A stretch of DNA of 48,018 nt, taken from IMG/VR virus record IMGVR_UViG_3300031857_000327, positions 1 to 48,018 of that record. One strand, 5' to 3'. Position 1 is the first letter of the stretch. Every line of letters begins with the position of its first letter. The stretch comes from a virus. The notes beneath the pieces were generated by a model that was not told the DNA's origin, made no database searches, and saw only the letters and a list, made by a program, of their open reading frames with translations. The position numbers and the translations under genes are program-made. Shown here one piece after another: positions 1 through 8,345 of this stretch.

Positions 1-208
1 TTTGATTAACTTTAAGTTTATAACGTGCAATATATTTCTGGCAATCAATCTTATCTTTAAACCAACAAATTTTCTTTTCTCCATTATCTAAATGGTGCAT
101 TTCAATCGGAAAAGCCACATGAAATGGTACATCAGAGGGATCTGATTTTTGTGGAAGAATATTTGCTGGTGGTGTAACCTTTATTGTCCCTCTACGTTTT
201 TTTGCCAT
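1..208 (-). CDS. conserved phage protein, 3' part cut by window edge
   Basis: The reading frame starts with ATG at 208 (MAKKRRGTIKVTPP...) and runs off the left edge, so only the first 69 residues are seen. The start is Lys/Arg-rich; the middle has PFEM-like features (HVAFPIEMHHLDNGEKK) and a CWF/KYIARYKL stretch. From memory it resembles a small protein conserved in T4-like cyanophages, function unknown. It overlaps the end of the preceding gene by 17 nt, as in a translationally coupled operon. Confidence 0.7.
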   Translation of the reverse strand, partial: MAKKRRGTIKVTPPANILPQKSDPSDVPFHVAFPIEMHHLDNGEKKICWFKDKIDCQKYIARYKLKVNQ

Positions 209-365
209 TTTCAAATGCTTCCTTAATCCAAGAAAGAAAAATACGTTCGCCCTCTAATTCCATACCATTACCTTTCTTTAAATATAGCTCACACTCATTA
301 AAGAACTTTTTACTCCTTGAGCCAAAATAGTCTTGCTCATGAAACCATTCATCAAACTTCATCAT
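192..365 (-). CDS. small hypothetical protein
   Basis: A 57-residue protein starting at the MMKFDEWFHEQ methionines. This start overlaps the stop of the upstream gene (352-945) by 14 nt; a longer version from 377 is possible. It is rich in aromatic, Lys and Glu residues with no signal peptide or membrane segment. Its 3' end overlaps the next gene's start. Function not recognised. Confidence 0.6.
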   Translation of the reverse strand: MMKFDEWFHEQDYFGSRSKKFFNECELYLKKGNGMELEGERIFLSWIKEAFENGKKT

Positions 366-945
366 CTTTAAAATCAAAGAACCAAGTCATATCTTCAACA
401 TGCCTAGAATGGATTGAAATGACAACTTCAACGAAATGATTTATAATATTTTTAATGTTTTCTGGAGTATCTTCAAAATTATTACATAGAGCATTGACAA
501 AATCATATGATGGAATAGCTGACATTAATAATGCAAGAGCTGCAAATAGATAGCTACCATACGAATGCGCCATAGAAACATCCTGCATCGCTAGAATACA
601 TTCAATTGGTGAAGGTTCTCCTTCCTCTAGGTCTTCATCATGACTATAAGATGCAATTCTATTCATACCAGCAAACCAAATCATTTCCATAATAAGAATA
701 TTTTGCGTTTCTGAATCCAATGGAAGCAAATCTTCCACTGTTGGAACTCTTCCTTCTTTCAATGTTTTTATGATCTCATCTGGAATGTCTTCCATTTCAA
801 TTTCTGAATTAAGTGAAACTCTTAGATTATACCGCTTAAGAAGACATTCAAGAAGTTCTATTGTGTAATTAGCAGTGGATTCACTATCTTTTTTTAGATT
901 GGCAGTTAAAATATTAAGTTGTTTTAGATCATCAGTGTCAATCAT
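352..945 (-). CDS. hypothetical acidic helical protein (197 aa)
   Basis: Soluble, mostly helical, acidic protein (MIDTDDLKQLNIL...). The C-terminal half has a hydrophobic helix around residues 128-150 (HSYGSYLFAALALLMSAIP), which is more likely a buried core than a membrane span. It stands at the head of a three-gene run (945 down to 1) after a 124-nt spacer that follows the phosphoesterase gene. No family recognised. Confidence 0.7.
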   Translation of the reverse strand: MIDTDDLKQLNILTANLKKDSESTANYTIELLECLLKRYNLRVSLNSEIEMEDIPDEIIKTLKEGRVPTVEDLLPLDSETQNILIMEMIWFAGMNRIASYSHDEDLEEGEPSPIECILAMQDVSMAHSYGSYLFAALALLMSAIPSYDFVNALCNNFEDTPENIKNIINHFVEVVISIHSRHVEDMTWFFDFKDDEV

Positions 946-1069
946 TTGAGGTTTTTAAAAAATGTTTGTATTTTAAGTTTTAATAGCGTGAGAATAATCA
1001 CAATTTGTTCTTTAAAACCAGGCTCGGTTAAAATGATATAAGTGATTATGCGATTGAAAATAAAATTTT

Positions 1070-1849
1070 TCATGGAATTTCAATGGTAAAATTCTTATTG
1101 AACCCTGTGGATTCCCAGCGGCGGCCGCGAGGGTTGCAGGTCATTCTACAGGATTCATTATAAAAATCAAAGGCAGTATGAACGTGACCAAAAGCCCAAT
1201 TTTTTATTTGTGGATTGCTTATAATTAATTCATCATAATCACTGCAGAATGATCCATTGCATTGGGAGGTTTTATACTGTTCTGCAATGGATTGAAGAGT
1301 TGGGCTATGATGGCTAATTACGAAAATTCTTTCGTTTTTAAGAAGTTCCAATTTTTCATTAAGAAATCTCAAATGTTTTTTGTGCTCATCCAAGATATCA
1401 TATGGCTGTATTTTTCTATAATTAGGACCAATTCTTATAGCTTTATAATCATTCATGTAGTTTTTTGAATCCCACATTTCTATAGGATTTTCATTGAAAT
1501 AATTGGTCCAAAATGTGAATCCTATAAAATAAATTCCACCAATCTCAAAGACATCATTTTGGAGAAAATGTATGTTATCTGGTAGGATTTCTCTTAATTT
1601 TGTATGAGTCTTTTCATAGGTATAAGAATAGAATTCGTGATTACCAGCTACATATAACACCTCCTGAAAATTTTTAGAACAATCATCTAAAAATTTACGG
1701 TAAATATCGTTATAATACCCATCGGTCTTAAAATGTTTTACATTAAGAATATCTCCAGCTAAAATAAGAACATCACCTTCACCCGGATCAAAATATTCAC
1801 CTGGATAATTACATTCTAAATGTAAATCACTTAATTGCTTAATCCTCAT
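1070..1849 (-). CDS. calcineurin-like metallophosphoesterase
   Basis: A 259-residue member of the calcineurin-like phosphoesterase superfamily. All metal-binding motifs are visible in order: SDLHLE (D-x-H) near residue 7, LAGDIL, VAGNHEFY (GNHE), VISHHSP and FGHVHTAFDF (GHxH) near residue 222. The family hydrolyses phosphomonoesters or phosphodiesters with a two-metal centre; the substrate cannot be told from sequence. The start overlaps the end of the small gene 1839-1991 by 11 nt. Phages use this fold for nucleic acid, nucleotide or protein dephosphorylation. Confidence 0.9.
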   Translation of the reverse strand: MRIKQLSDLHLECNYPGEYFDPGEGDVLILAGDILNVKHFKTDGYYNDIYRKFLDDCSKNFQEVLYVAGNHEFYSYTYEKTHTKLREILPDNIHFLQNDVFEIGGIYFIGFTFWTNYFNENPIEMWDSKNYMNDYKAIRIGPNYRKIQPYDILDEHKKHLRFLNEKLELLKNERIFVISHHSPTLQSIAEQYKTSQCNGSFCSDYDELIISNPQIKNWAFGHVHTAFDFYNESCRMTCNPRGRRWESTGFNKNFTIEIP

Positions 1850-1991
1850 AAATTATTTCCTCCTGTATTCTCACTTGTAGTTCTTTTAATTCAATTGTAG
1901 AAATATCTGTTTTATTAGAATTTGGAATCAATTTGAGTGTAGTGGTTAGAACCCTATCAAGATTTTTTAGATCTGTTTTTGAAAGTTTCAT
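1839..1991 (-). CDS. small hypothetical protein
   Basis: A 50-residue Lys/Thr/Leu-rich protein (MKLSKTDLKNLDRVL...). The frame is open upstream to a GTG at 2048, but that would overlap the previous gene by 53 nt. The ATG at 1991 lies 4 nt after that gene's stop and is preferred. Its end overlaps the phosphoesterase start. Function unknown. Confidence 0.55.
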   Translation of the reverse strand: MKLSKTDLKNLDRVLTTTLKLIPNSNKTDISTIELKELQVRIQEEIIYED

Positions 1992-1995
1992 TGGT

Positions 1996-2550
1996 TTAAA
2001 ATGCAATGAAACGGAAAAGTCTTTGGTGTATTTTAAATTTAGGACCACGTTTTACCTGATTGGAGCTGTGAAAATATCTCCAGGCTCGGCGGCCGGGGCC
2101 ACCTAAGAACCCAAAATATACAAAGCCATGTTGAATTACGCCGGAAGCCGATATACTCTGAGTGGTTGGTGTAATTTTCGTAGTTGAAATGTAATATTCC
2201 TTTTCATTAAAGGCATCTGGAACCTTTCGCATAGAACTCTCCAGAATTTCTAATGATGGGGCAAACCACTCATGACTATTACTATACGAAATTTTACCAA
2301 AAGCCAAATCAAAAGACAAAATATAATCACCGAGAACATCTGTTGAATTAATAACATATTCGGTCTCTTTGGGAGCAACAACTAAAATGGCATTTGGAAA
2401 TGTTTCAACAACAATGGAACCATCAGCCAATTTGTCTCCAATTTTTGCTTCTCTTGGTGTTTTTGTTTCAGATTTTTTTAATTTTTCTCGCAACTCTGAA
2501 AGTTGCTGTTCAACTTTTTCAATTTCAATAGAAATCTCAGATTGGTTCAT
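1996..2550 (-). CDS. hypothetical protein with N-terminal coiled coil
   Basis: A 184-residue protein. Residues 1-30 form a short coiled coil (EIEKVEQQLSELREKLKKSE), followed by a beta-rich domain with GDKLADGSIVV and a Gly/aromatic segment near the C terminus (GFLGGPGRRAWRYFHSSNQ). The layout resembles phage or bacterial surface-display DUF1566-type domains, but key residues are not clear enough to claim this. Transcribed with 2602-3033. Confidence 0.65.
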   Translation of the reverse strand: MNQSEISIEIEKVEQQLSELREKLKKSETKTPREAKIGDKLADGSIVVETFPNAILVVAPKETEYVINSTDVLGDYILSFDLAFGKISYSNSHEWFAPSLEILESSMRKVPDAFNEKEYYISTTKITPTTQSISASGVIQHGFVYFGFLGGPGRRAWRYFHSSNQVKRGPKFKIHQRLFRFIAF

Positions 2551-2601
2551 TTGGGATGGGTTTGCGACTTATGTTGATCATAGCACGTTGGAGAGCCGGT
2601 G

Positions 2602-3033
2602 TCAAGACCTAGCATCCCACTCTAAACTCCTTACAGAACTCTTAAGATCCTCAATTTCAGATTCACACCTCAATATTGTTTCATGCATTTCTTTTATTTG
2701 TGTGAGTAAATTTTTTATGAATATTCCAATTGTTGTTTCATCTACAACTGAACCATAATTATTAAAGTTATAAAATAATTCTAAAACAGATGTAGGAGCT
2801 AAGTCTTTAAAAAAGGTTAAGAAATAATTCCAGTTTTCTCTATCATTAGTAAATTTATAATAAGCAGCATGGGTTTCAAAATGTCTATAATTGAGATCTG
2901 GAAAATTAGTATCATTTATATGAATAACCTTCTGGGCCTCCCCGAGAAACCTGATAGATTTAACTTCTTTATTCCACTTTCTTGTGCCACTTTTGGAGAG
3001 ACCTTCAGGCTGAGAAAAAACAATATCAATCAT
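2602..3033 (-). CDS. hypothetical protein (143 aa)
   Basis: Begins MIDIVFSQPEG, with an aromatic middle (NYRHFETHAAYYKFTNDRENW) and a C-terminal coiled coil from about residue 110 (EMHETILRCESEIEDLKSSV). It overlaps the end of the Calx-beta gene by 8 nt. A link to the surface or sugar genes upstream is plausible from position only; no family is recognised. Confidence 0.65.
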   Translation of the reverse strand: MIDIVFSQPEGLSKSGTRKWNKEVKSIRFLGEAQKVIHINDTNFPDLNYRHFETHAAYYKFTNDRENWNYFLTFFKDLAPTSVLELFYNFNNYGSVVDETTIGIFIKNLLTQIKEMHETILRCESEIEDLKSSVRSLEWDARS

Positions 3034-3730
3034 GTGATTTAACTCTTTTACTTAGTTTACGAAATTTACGGGTTTTTTTATAGCCCTCAAATATAGCTAA
3101 AATTGAAAATGGTTCTGGAACATAATAGCAATTAGAAATACATTCGGGTTTTGGAACGTTGGGTGGCTCTTTTTTCTCAGAATCACCCGTTTTATCTCTA
3201 GAATAAATGTTATTATCCCATGGTGAAAGTACAAGAGGTGTAGCAAAAGCTGCAATGGGTGCATAATTTAACCAGGCAAATGCAGCTTTATTTCCACGAA
3301 TAACACCATAAACATCATCTACTGTTCCCAAATTATAAGAATCATCTGGAACAATTGACAAAATCACAGTTTCATCTGTTTCTAATTTACGGTCTTCAAT
3401 TGGAATAACTTCAACAATAACAGAAGACACACCAGATGGGATAAAAAGTTGCTGTATTTCAGATTCTGAAAAGGAAGCTTTATAATCTTTTTTATATTCT
3501 GCGGTGCCAGTTACATTATAATAAACAATCAGAGGATTTTTAAGATCTCCAGATCTAGTAAATTTAAATAGTAATTTATTGTCTTCATCTTCTGGTACGC
3601 TATCTGGTGAAACTTCAAGAGTGATTATTGAAAGATTTCTATTTGCATTGGTTGCTATTAGTGCAGAATATGGTTGCCTTAAAATAGAGGGTTCTGGGTA
3701 ATTATTTGGAAATGGTTGTTCAATAAGCAT
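3026..3730 (-). CDS. Calx-beta domain protein with PEP-CTERM-like tail
   Basis: Chosen start is ATG at 3730 (MLIEQPFPNN), about 11 nt after a GAGGTGGG ribosome site; a longer frame reaches 3817 inside the upstream gene. Residues about 32-145 match the Calx-beta repeat (LEVSPDSVPED..., TAEYKKDY, VEVIPIEDRKLETDETV), an extracellular Ca-binding beta sandwich common in cyanobacterial surface proteins. Near the C terminus VPEPFSIL is followed by Arg/Lys-rich residues, like a PEP-CTERM sorting signal, although the usual transmembrane stretch is weak. There is no N-terminal signal peptide. It lies just downstream of the sugar cluster, suggesting a virion or surface role (inference). Confidence 0.75.
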   Translation of the reverse strand: MLIEQPFPNNYPEPSILRQPYSALIATNANRNLSIITLEVSPDSVPEDEDNKLLFKFTRSGDLKNPLIVYYNVTGTAEYKKDYKASFSESEIQQLFIPSGVSSVIVEVIPIEDRKLETDETVILSIVPDDSYNLGTVDDVYGVIRGNKAAFAWLNYAPIAAFATPLVLSPWDNNIYSRDKTGDSEKKEPPNVPKPECISNCYYVPEPFSILAIFEGYKKTRKFRKLSKRVKSHD

Positions 3731-3767
3731 TAGATTTTTATCCCACCTCTTTAATCTAGCATAATTT

Positions 3768-4577
3768 TTAAGTGTTGGTATTTTCTTGTGCCACTTGACC
3801 AGATGACACACTGACACGACCCAAATATGGATTATAGTCAGTAATTTGATCTAAAGTTAATTGTGCTCCCATTTGAGACCAAAAATTATAAACGCCCTCA
3901 TAAGAATTTCGGTGAAATGCATCTAAATGTTCTGGATGTATTGAAGAGCCCAATTCTAGAGTATAGAGAAATAATGGACAGGAATATGTGAGGCCAGCAT
4001 TATATATCAAATCATCTGCAGTTGCTCTTGGTTTTACGCCATTATCTAAACGATAAGTTTCATCTCTTACATGTAAATCTATAAGTTTTTTTGCATACCG
4101 ACGAGTAATAACATAACAAGCTGTAGAGAAACTATTAACAAATCTTGTATGGATTGAAACATTTATATCACCTGTTGAAATAATTGCTAACTGAATACAA
4201 TCCCAGGCATAGGGTGCTCTGGAGATAAAATCTGAAAAGGTAAAATTCCAAAATTTAGCTATGCTAATATCAACATCGTCCTCCATAAAGATTGCATAGG
4301 GAGTCTCTGAATTTTTATACCAATGTTGAATAGCCTTTAAATGACTACAAGTACATCCAATTTCTCCACTCGTCATATTTTCTGGGTATGTTCCCCTTAA
4401 TATTTCACTGAGATCTGAATTTCTTCCATCATATGCAGAAATTCTAGTATAATTTTCAATTTCCCAATATGAAAATTGATTCTCCATATATCTACGACGC
4501 TTTTCATGATCATCAAGATTAATGTAAAAAATTGGAGGTAGATTAGAGAGTTTATAGATTGATTTATTCTTATCCAT
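3768..4577 (-). CDS. GT25-like glycosyltransferase
   Basis: A 269-residue glycosyltransferase family 25 (LPS beta-transferase-like) protein. Diagnostic blocks are PPIFYINLDDHEKRR near residue 14, RISAYDGR, GEIGCTCSHLKAIQHW and FMEDDVDI, the last holding the acidic nucleotide-sugar/metal motif. Later ARATADDLIY-like and SSIHPEH segments also fit. GT25 enzymes transfer galactose or glucose to lipid-linked or protein acceptors. It is the most 3' of the sugar genes in transcription order and is more diverged than the two other GT25-like copies at 6206 and 8345. Confidence 0.87.
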   Translation of the reverse strand: MDKNKSIYKLSNLPPIFYINLDDHEKRRRYMENQFSYWEIENYTRISAYDGRNSDLSEILRGTYPENMTSGEIGCTCSHLKAIQHWYKNSETPYAIFMEDDVDISIAKFWNFTFSDFISRAPYAWDCIQLAIISTGDINVSIHTRFVNSFSTACYVITRRYAKKLIDLHVRDETYRLDNGVKPRATADDLIYNAGLTYSCPLFLYTLELGSSIHPEHLDAFHRNSYEGVYNFWSQMGAQLTLDQITDYNPYLGRVSVSSGQVAQENTNT

Positions 4578-5319
4578 TCAAAACATCTTTAAGTATTGAA
4601 AATAAAATTTCAGTTTTATTTGTGTCTCTTAGAATATACTGTGTATCCCAACTACATGCATTTCTATAATGTAGAAACTTTTCATTATGTAGTTCAAAGT
4701 TATAGCCGAATGTTATATTTAAATCTTTTAGATGCCAAGATTTATACATTTCTGGATATTCAACATTATAGCTCTTATAACAAACTTGTGGATTTTTTAA
4801 TAATTTAGAAGTTCCACCACCAGTATCTAAAAGCTGACCATAATACTCTCCACAATTCCAATCAATTTCTGTAGCTAGATTAGCCTTAAAAGCAACAAGA
4901 CCTGGCCAAACATATTTAACATCAGAGCGAGATTGTTGAAGACCCATGATATCGTAGCCATCTAATTCCTCAATTAGATCAAATTCTTCAACTAGAAAAA
5001 TATCATGATCTAGAAAGAGGCATATTTCTTCATTTGAAAATGCAACTAATTTGTCGGTAGTCCACTGCAAAACCTTGGCATGATATTGAGAAGAAGATAG
5101 AGATTCTAGAGTATAATGTTGCTGAAAGAGAATTTCTAGATCTTTATATTTGCTTCTTAGTTTTTCACATATATCAATGAAGTCTTGAGAAAATTGAAAT
5201 GTTCTTGTATCGTGAATGATATTTAATCTAAACTTATTCACCATAAACTTTTTGAGACAGTCAACTTGAATCTCCAAAAAATCTGGCCGATTGAATGTAA
5301 AAATAAAGACTTCAATCAT
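4570..5319 (-). CDS. GT2-like glycosyltransferase
   Basis: The ATG at 5319 overlaps the upstream stop (ATGA), so it is preferred over an ATG at 5337; this gives 249 residues. The N terminus MIEVFIFTFNRPDFLEIQV is typical of GT-A fold transferases, and ICLFLDHDIFLVEEF (about residue 100) supplies a DHD acidic motif. A conserved SSQYHAKVLQW segment suggests a nucleotide-sugar site. The donor and acceptor are unknown. Coupled with the epimerase gene. Confidence 0.75.
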   Translation of the reverse strand: MIEVFIFTFNRPDFLEIQVDCLKKFMVNKFRLNIIHDTRTFQFSQDFIDICEKLRSKYKDLEILFQQHYTLESLSSSQYHAKVLQWTTDKLVAFSNEEICLFLDHDIFLVEEFDLIEELDGYDIMGLQQSRSDVKYVWPGLVAFKANLATEIDWNCGEYYGQLLDTGGGTSKLLKNPQVCYKSYNVEYPEMYKSWHLKDLNITFGYNFELHNEKFLHYRNACSWDTQYILRDTNKTEILFSILKDVLNG

Positions 5320-6209
5320 AGTTGTTTTTTGATCCATTTTAATACATCAATTTTTGGCTCCCAATTTAATTGCTCTTTAATTTTATCTATATTTGCTCTT
5401 GAATGCACTACTTCACCGGGTCGTTCTGGAAGATATAAATGATCTTTAGAAATTAAATCTGCGACAGTTTCAATGCTCGTTCCGATGCCAGTCCCAACAT
5501 TAAAAACACCACCAAATTCTAAATTTTCTTTTTGAGATGCTAAAATGTTTGCAGATACAACATCTGAAACATGAATAAAATCTCTAGTTTGATATCCTTC
5601 ACCTATAAGAGTTAGGGGTTGATTATTTTTCTTCTGTTTAAGAAAAATTCCAATAACTGGAGCATAACTTCCGTTTATAGGTTGACGTTCACCATAAACA
5701 TTAAAATATCTAAAAATAATTGTCTGTAAACCATATAACTTATAGTACATTTTACAGAGTTGTTCACTTGAATACTTTGAAATTGAATATGTATTCAAAC
5801 AATCAACACCATTAGTTTCATAATTTGGGAGCCAAAGTCCATTACCATAAACCGCTGAAGTTGATGAAAATATGACTCTATTAACTGAATGTTTTTTAGA
5901 TGCATCTAAAACATTAAGAGTAGAAATAACATTATTTTGCATTGTCTCTCTGGGATTTTCAATGCAATATGGTATTGAAATTTCAGATGCTAAATGGAAA
6001 ACATAGTTTACTCCATCAAAAAGTTTTTCAACTTCTTCATAATGTGTTAGATCTTTTTTATGATACGTTGCAAGATTGTTAAAGAAATATTCAGTTCTCG
6101 TTGAGGATGTTTGACTGTCAATGACAATCACTTCATGCCCATTCTCAATAAGTTTATCAACAATATGTGAACCAATAAATCCACATCCGCCAGTTACAAT
6201 ACTTTTCAT
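5316..6209 (-). CDS. NAD-dependent nucleotide-sugar epimerase/dehydratase (SDR)
   Basis: A 297-residue extended short-chain dehydrogenase. The Rossmann motif GGCGFIGSH is at residues 7-15; VFHLASE is near 71, SSTSAVYG near 115 and YSISKYSSEQ carries the Tyr-x3-Lys pair near 141. The family includes UDP-glucose 4-epimerase and GDP/dTDP-sugar epimerases or dehydratases; motifs do not settle the substrate. It probably makes or interconverts the activated sugar used by neighbouring transferases. The gene overlaps both neighbours by 4 nt. Confidence 0.92.
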   Translation of the reverse strand: MKSIVTGGCGFIGSHIVDKLIENGHEVIVIDSQTSSTRTEYFFNNLATYHKKDLTHYEEVEKLFDGVNYVFHLASEISIPYCIENPRETMQNNVISTLNVLDASKKHSVNRVIFSSTSAVYGNGLWLPNYETNGVDCLNTYSISKYSSEQLCKMYYKLYGLQTIIFRYFNVYGERQPINGSYAPVIGIFLKQKKNNQPLTLIGEGYQTRDFIHVSDVVSANILASQKENLEFGGVFNVGTGIGTSIETVADLISKDHLYLPERPGEVVHSRANIDKIKEQLNWEPKIDVLKWIKKQL

Positions 6210-6958
6210 ATAATTCTAGTTGGAACAAAATAGCCAGGAATGCCATTGACATCACGTCTACTTATTAACAGACGAAAAGGAGATTTGAACTCCTCATTTA
6301 GCTTATAAAAATTTGAATCATCTTTCAAAATCTGCTGATAAAAGTTTTCCGCTTGTGATATATCAATAGAATTTTCAGAAAGTCGTCCAGTTGTAATTGC
6401 AGACCATTCATATTGCCTTAAAAGTGGTTCATCTAGGGCATAAACATTGAAATATTTTTGAGACTCTGCAAATCCAATATCAACATGGCAATGTATAGTA
6501 TATCCATAATATCTCGCTATTCTTGCACAATTGTTAATGTAATCTTGTTTCAAATATAAAATTGCATGTGTTGCAAGCATATTATGAACTCTTACACATT
6601 CAGTAATAGTTTTAGACGTGTGAACATATGGACCAGAATGATTTAAATATCTACCCCAATGAGAAATGCCAAGATATACAGCATCGGAATCTTCAGGGAT
6701 GTCAATAAAACCATCAAATTCTTTATTAAGTGCACAATCATCTTCAATAATAATTGCAGGAGATGAAAGTTGGGAAAGAATCTTATGATGAGATCTGGCA
6801 CAGCCAACAATCCTCCCAGCACTATGCTCAGTTGCTGAGATTCTATGAATATCTTTAAATCCCATTTGCTGTAGAAGCAATTGAGTTCTTTTATTTTTTT
6901 CTGTTTCTTTGTCTAGATTAATATAATAAATTGGAATACTTCTTAAGTCTAATTTCAT
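6206..6958 (-). CDS. GT25-like glycosyltransferase, copy 2
   Basis: A 250-residue protein with IPIYYINLDKETEKNKR, GCARSHHKIL and AIIIEDDCAL, the blocks of the GT25-like fold. It is clearly a paralogue of 8345-9016: both carry YLG-S-WGR, HAILYL plus a helical segment, and FAE-Q-YF-VYALD. The two copies are separated by the GT6 and FkbM genes, so duplication was followed by insertion or shuffling. Overlaps neighbours by ATGA junctions. Confidence 0.82.
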   Translation of the reverse strand: MKLDLRSIPIYYINLDKETEKNKRTQLLLQQMGFKDIHRISATEHSAGRIVGCARSHHKILSQLSSPAIIIEDDCALNKEFDGFIDIPEDSDAVYLGISHWGRYLNHSGPYVHTSKTITECVRVHNMLATHAILYLKQDYINNCARIARYYGYTIHCHVDIGFAESQKYFNVYALDEPLLRQYEWSAITTGRLSENSIDISQAENFYQQILKDDSNFYKLNEEFKSPFRLLISRRDVNGIPGYFVPTRII

Positions 6959-7683
6959 TTGCGAAATTCACTGTGATTTTTTTGTAATGCCATAATTTTT
7001 GGTGAGAAAGGAACTTTCCAGCCGTATGGATAAAATTTTGTCGGCTTTCCATCAAAGTCTGCCCCTTCAGGGAAACAATATGATGGATTCAATTCAAGAG
7101 TAGGAGGTTTATCAATAAGATAACGATTCATATGAGATTCATCGTGCCATTCAGCTATAATACCATTATCAAAATCTTTATTGACATTATCCACAATGAC
7201 TTCAGACATTTTTAGAAAATTGTGAGGTGTTCCACCATTAAATCCACCAGCATAATATTTGTTTCCAATTCCAAATGGAACATATGCAGAACTCTGTGGG
7301 CGCCTTTCATATGTAAATTGTTCTGAAGAATATGACCACATTCCTGGATGTTGAGTTGCAACTAAATCGCTTAAGATTTCTTCACCAACTTTGTCTACAA
7401 TTAACATATCAACATCAAGATAGAAACAATAATCATACTTAAGAATATGCTCTTTTTCTTTAATAAAATAATGATAACGTTTTAATGTTGGCATTGGCCA
7501 GGGCTCATGTTCAATCTGAGAAATTTTAATTCTGTCAGATTCTACATCCAGTTCTTGATTTGTAAAGACTAGAGCATCAACTTTATGACCCGTTAAAAAG
7601 TTAGAATCAATTGAATCTAATAGTGGATTGACAAATTGAATATACTTATTTGTTGCAATATTTAAAATGCAGATATTTTTCAT
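6955..7683 (-). CDS. GT6 family (ABO/alpha-1,3-Gal-type) glycosyltransferase
   Basis: A 242-residue catalytic domain of glycosyltransferase family 6, the family of the mammalian ABO and alpha-1,3-galactosyltransferases. Hallmarks visible are FYLDVDM (DxD metal motif, about residue 88), FTYERRPQSSAYVPFG, YYAGGFNGGTP and WHDESHMNRYL, followed by LNPSYCFPE. Known members retain configuration and move Gal or GalNAc to galactose-type acceptors. It has DVD, as vertebrate members do; many bacterial GT6 proteins have NxN there (established knowledge). From memory a GT6 gene was noted earlier in cyanophage P-SSM2. Lies within the sugar operon. Confidence 0.92.
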   Translation of the reverse strand: MKNICILNIATNKYIQFVNPLLDSIDSNFLTGHKVDALVFTNQELDVESDRIKISQIEHEPWPMPTLKRYHYFIKEKEHILKYDYCFYLDVDMLIVDKVGEEILSDLVATQHPGMWSYSSEQFTYERRPQSSAYVPFGIGNKYYAGGFNGGTPHNFLKMSEVIVDNVNKDFDNGIIAEWHDESHMNRYLIDKPPTLELNPSYCFPEGADFDGKPTKFYPYGWKVPFSPKIMALQKNHSEFRK

Positions 7684-8345
7684 GATAATTCTCCTAAAAC
7701 AAATACAGTATTTACTGAATCTCTATAGATTTCTGTATAATCTTTTGATTTGATGAATTTCCTCAGACACTTAATCTCTTCAATCAAATCTGGATAATTT
7801 TGAAATGAGGGATGCTCATCTTCAAGCTCAACAATCAACATTTTAGGGCACCACTCATTCAAATCAAATGTTTGGAATATTTCAGATTCTTTACCCTCAA
7901 CATCAACAACAAGAATATCAAAGTTTTTTGGCACATTTAGTTTTTTCATCAATGTATCCAAACGCATCTGATCGCAGGTAGTTTCTTCAAAATTAATATG
8001 AGAAGACCAATCAATCTCTTTATAACGATTTACTTGCTCAGCATTAAGCGTTGAAAGTGTTTCTCCGCGATAAATTTTAACTTCGCCTTCTTCAAGGCCA
8101 ATTGCAACATTTGCAACTGTTACATTATTTTTTTCGTGACGTTTTAAGCATTTTTTATAGTAATCATAGATTGGTTCAATATAGAGACCATTCCAACCCA
8201 TATCTGCAAGAAATGAGGTATTAGACACAAATTCACCATCATACGCTCCAACTTCAACAAAGAAACCTGTTGAGGGATATCCAAAATATTTGGTGTAAAT
8301 GTCATTGAGAGTTTTAACTTGACAATCTGCAGAAATATTATACAT
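7680..8345 (-). CDS. FkbM family methyltransferase
   Basis: The start ATG at 8345 overlaps the upstream stop as TAATG, giving 221 residues. GFFVEVGAYDGEFVSNTSFL near residue 27 is the SAM-binding motif I of FkbM methyltransferases; GLYIEPIYDYYKKC and FDILVVDVEGKESEIFQ are the other family blocks. FkbM-type enzymes usually O-methylate sugar or polyketide hydroxyls. With the second methyltransferase at 9006 it implies a methylated glycan product. Confidence 0.9.
   Translation of the reverse strand: MYNISADCQVKTLNDIYTKYFGYPSTGFFVEVGAYDGEFVSNTSFLADMGWNGLYIEPIYDYYKKCLKRHEKNNVTVANVAIGLEEGEVKIYRGETLSTLNAEQVNRYKEIDWSSHINFEETTCDQMRLDTLMKKLNVPKNFDILVVDVEGKESEIFQTFDLNEWCPKMLIVELEDEHPSFQNYPDLIEEIKCLRKFIKSKDYTEIYRDSVNTVFVLGELS

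Noticed and set aside
4596-4808. 70-residue plus-strand frame
   Set aside because: Lies antisense to the GT2-like gene, with no ribosome site or family resemblance.
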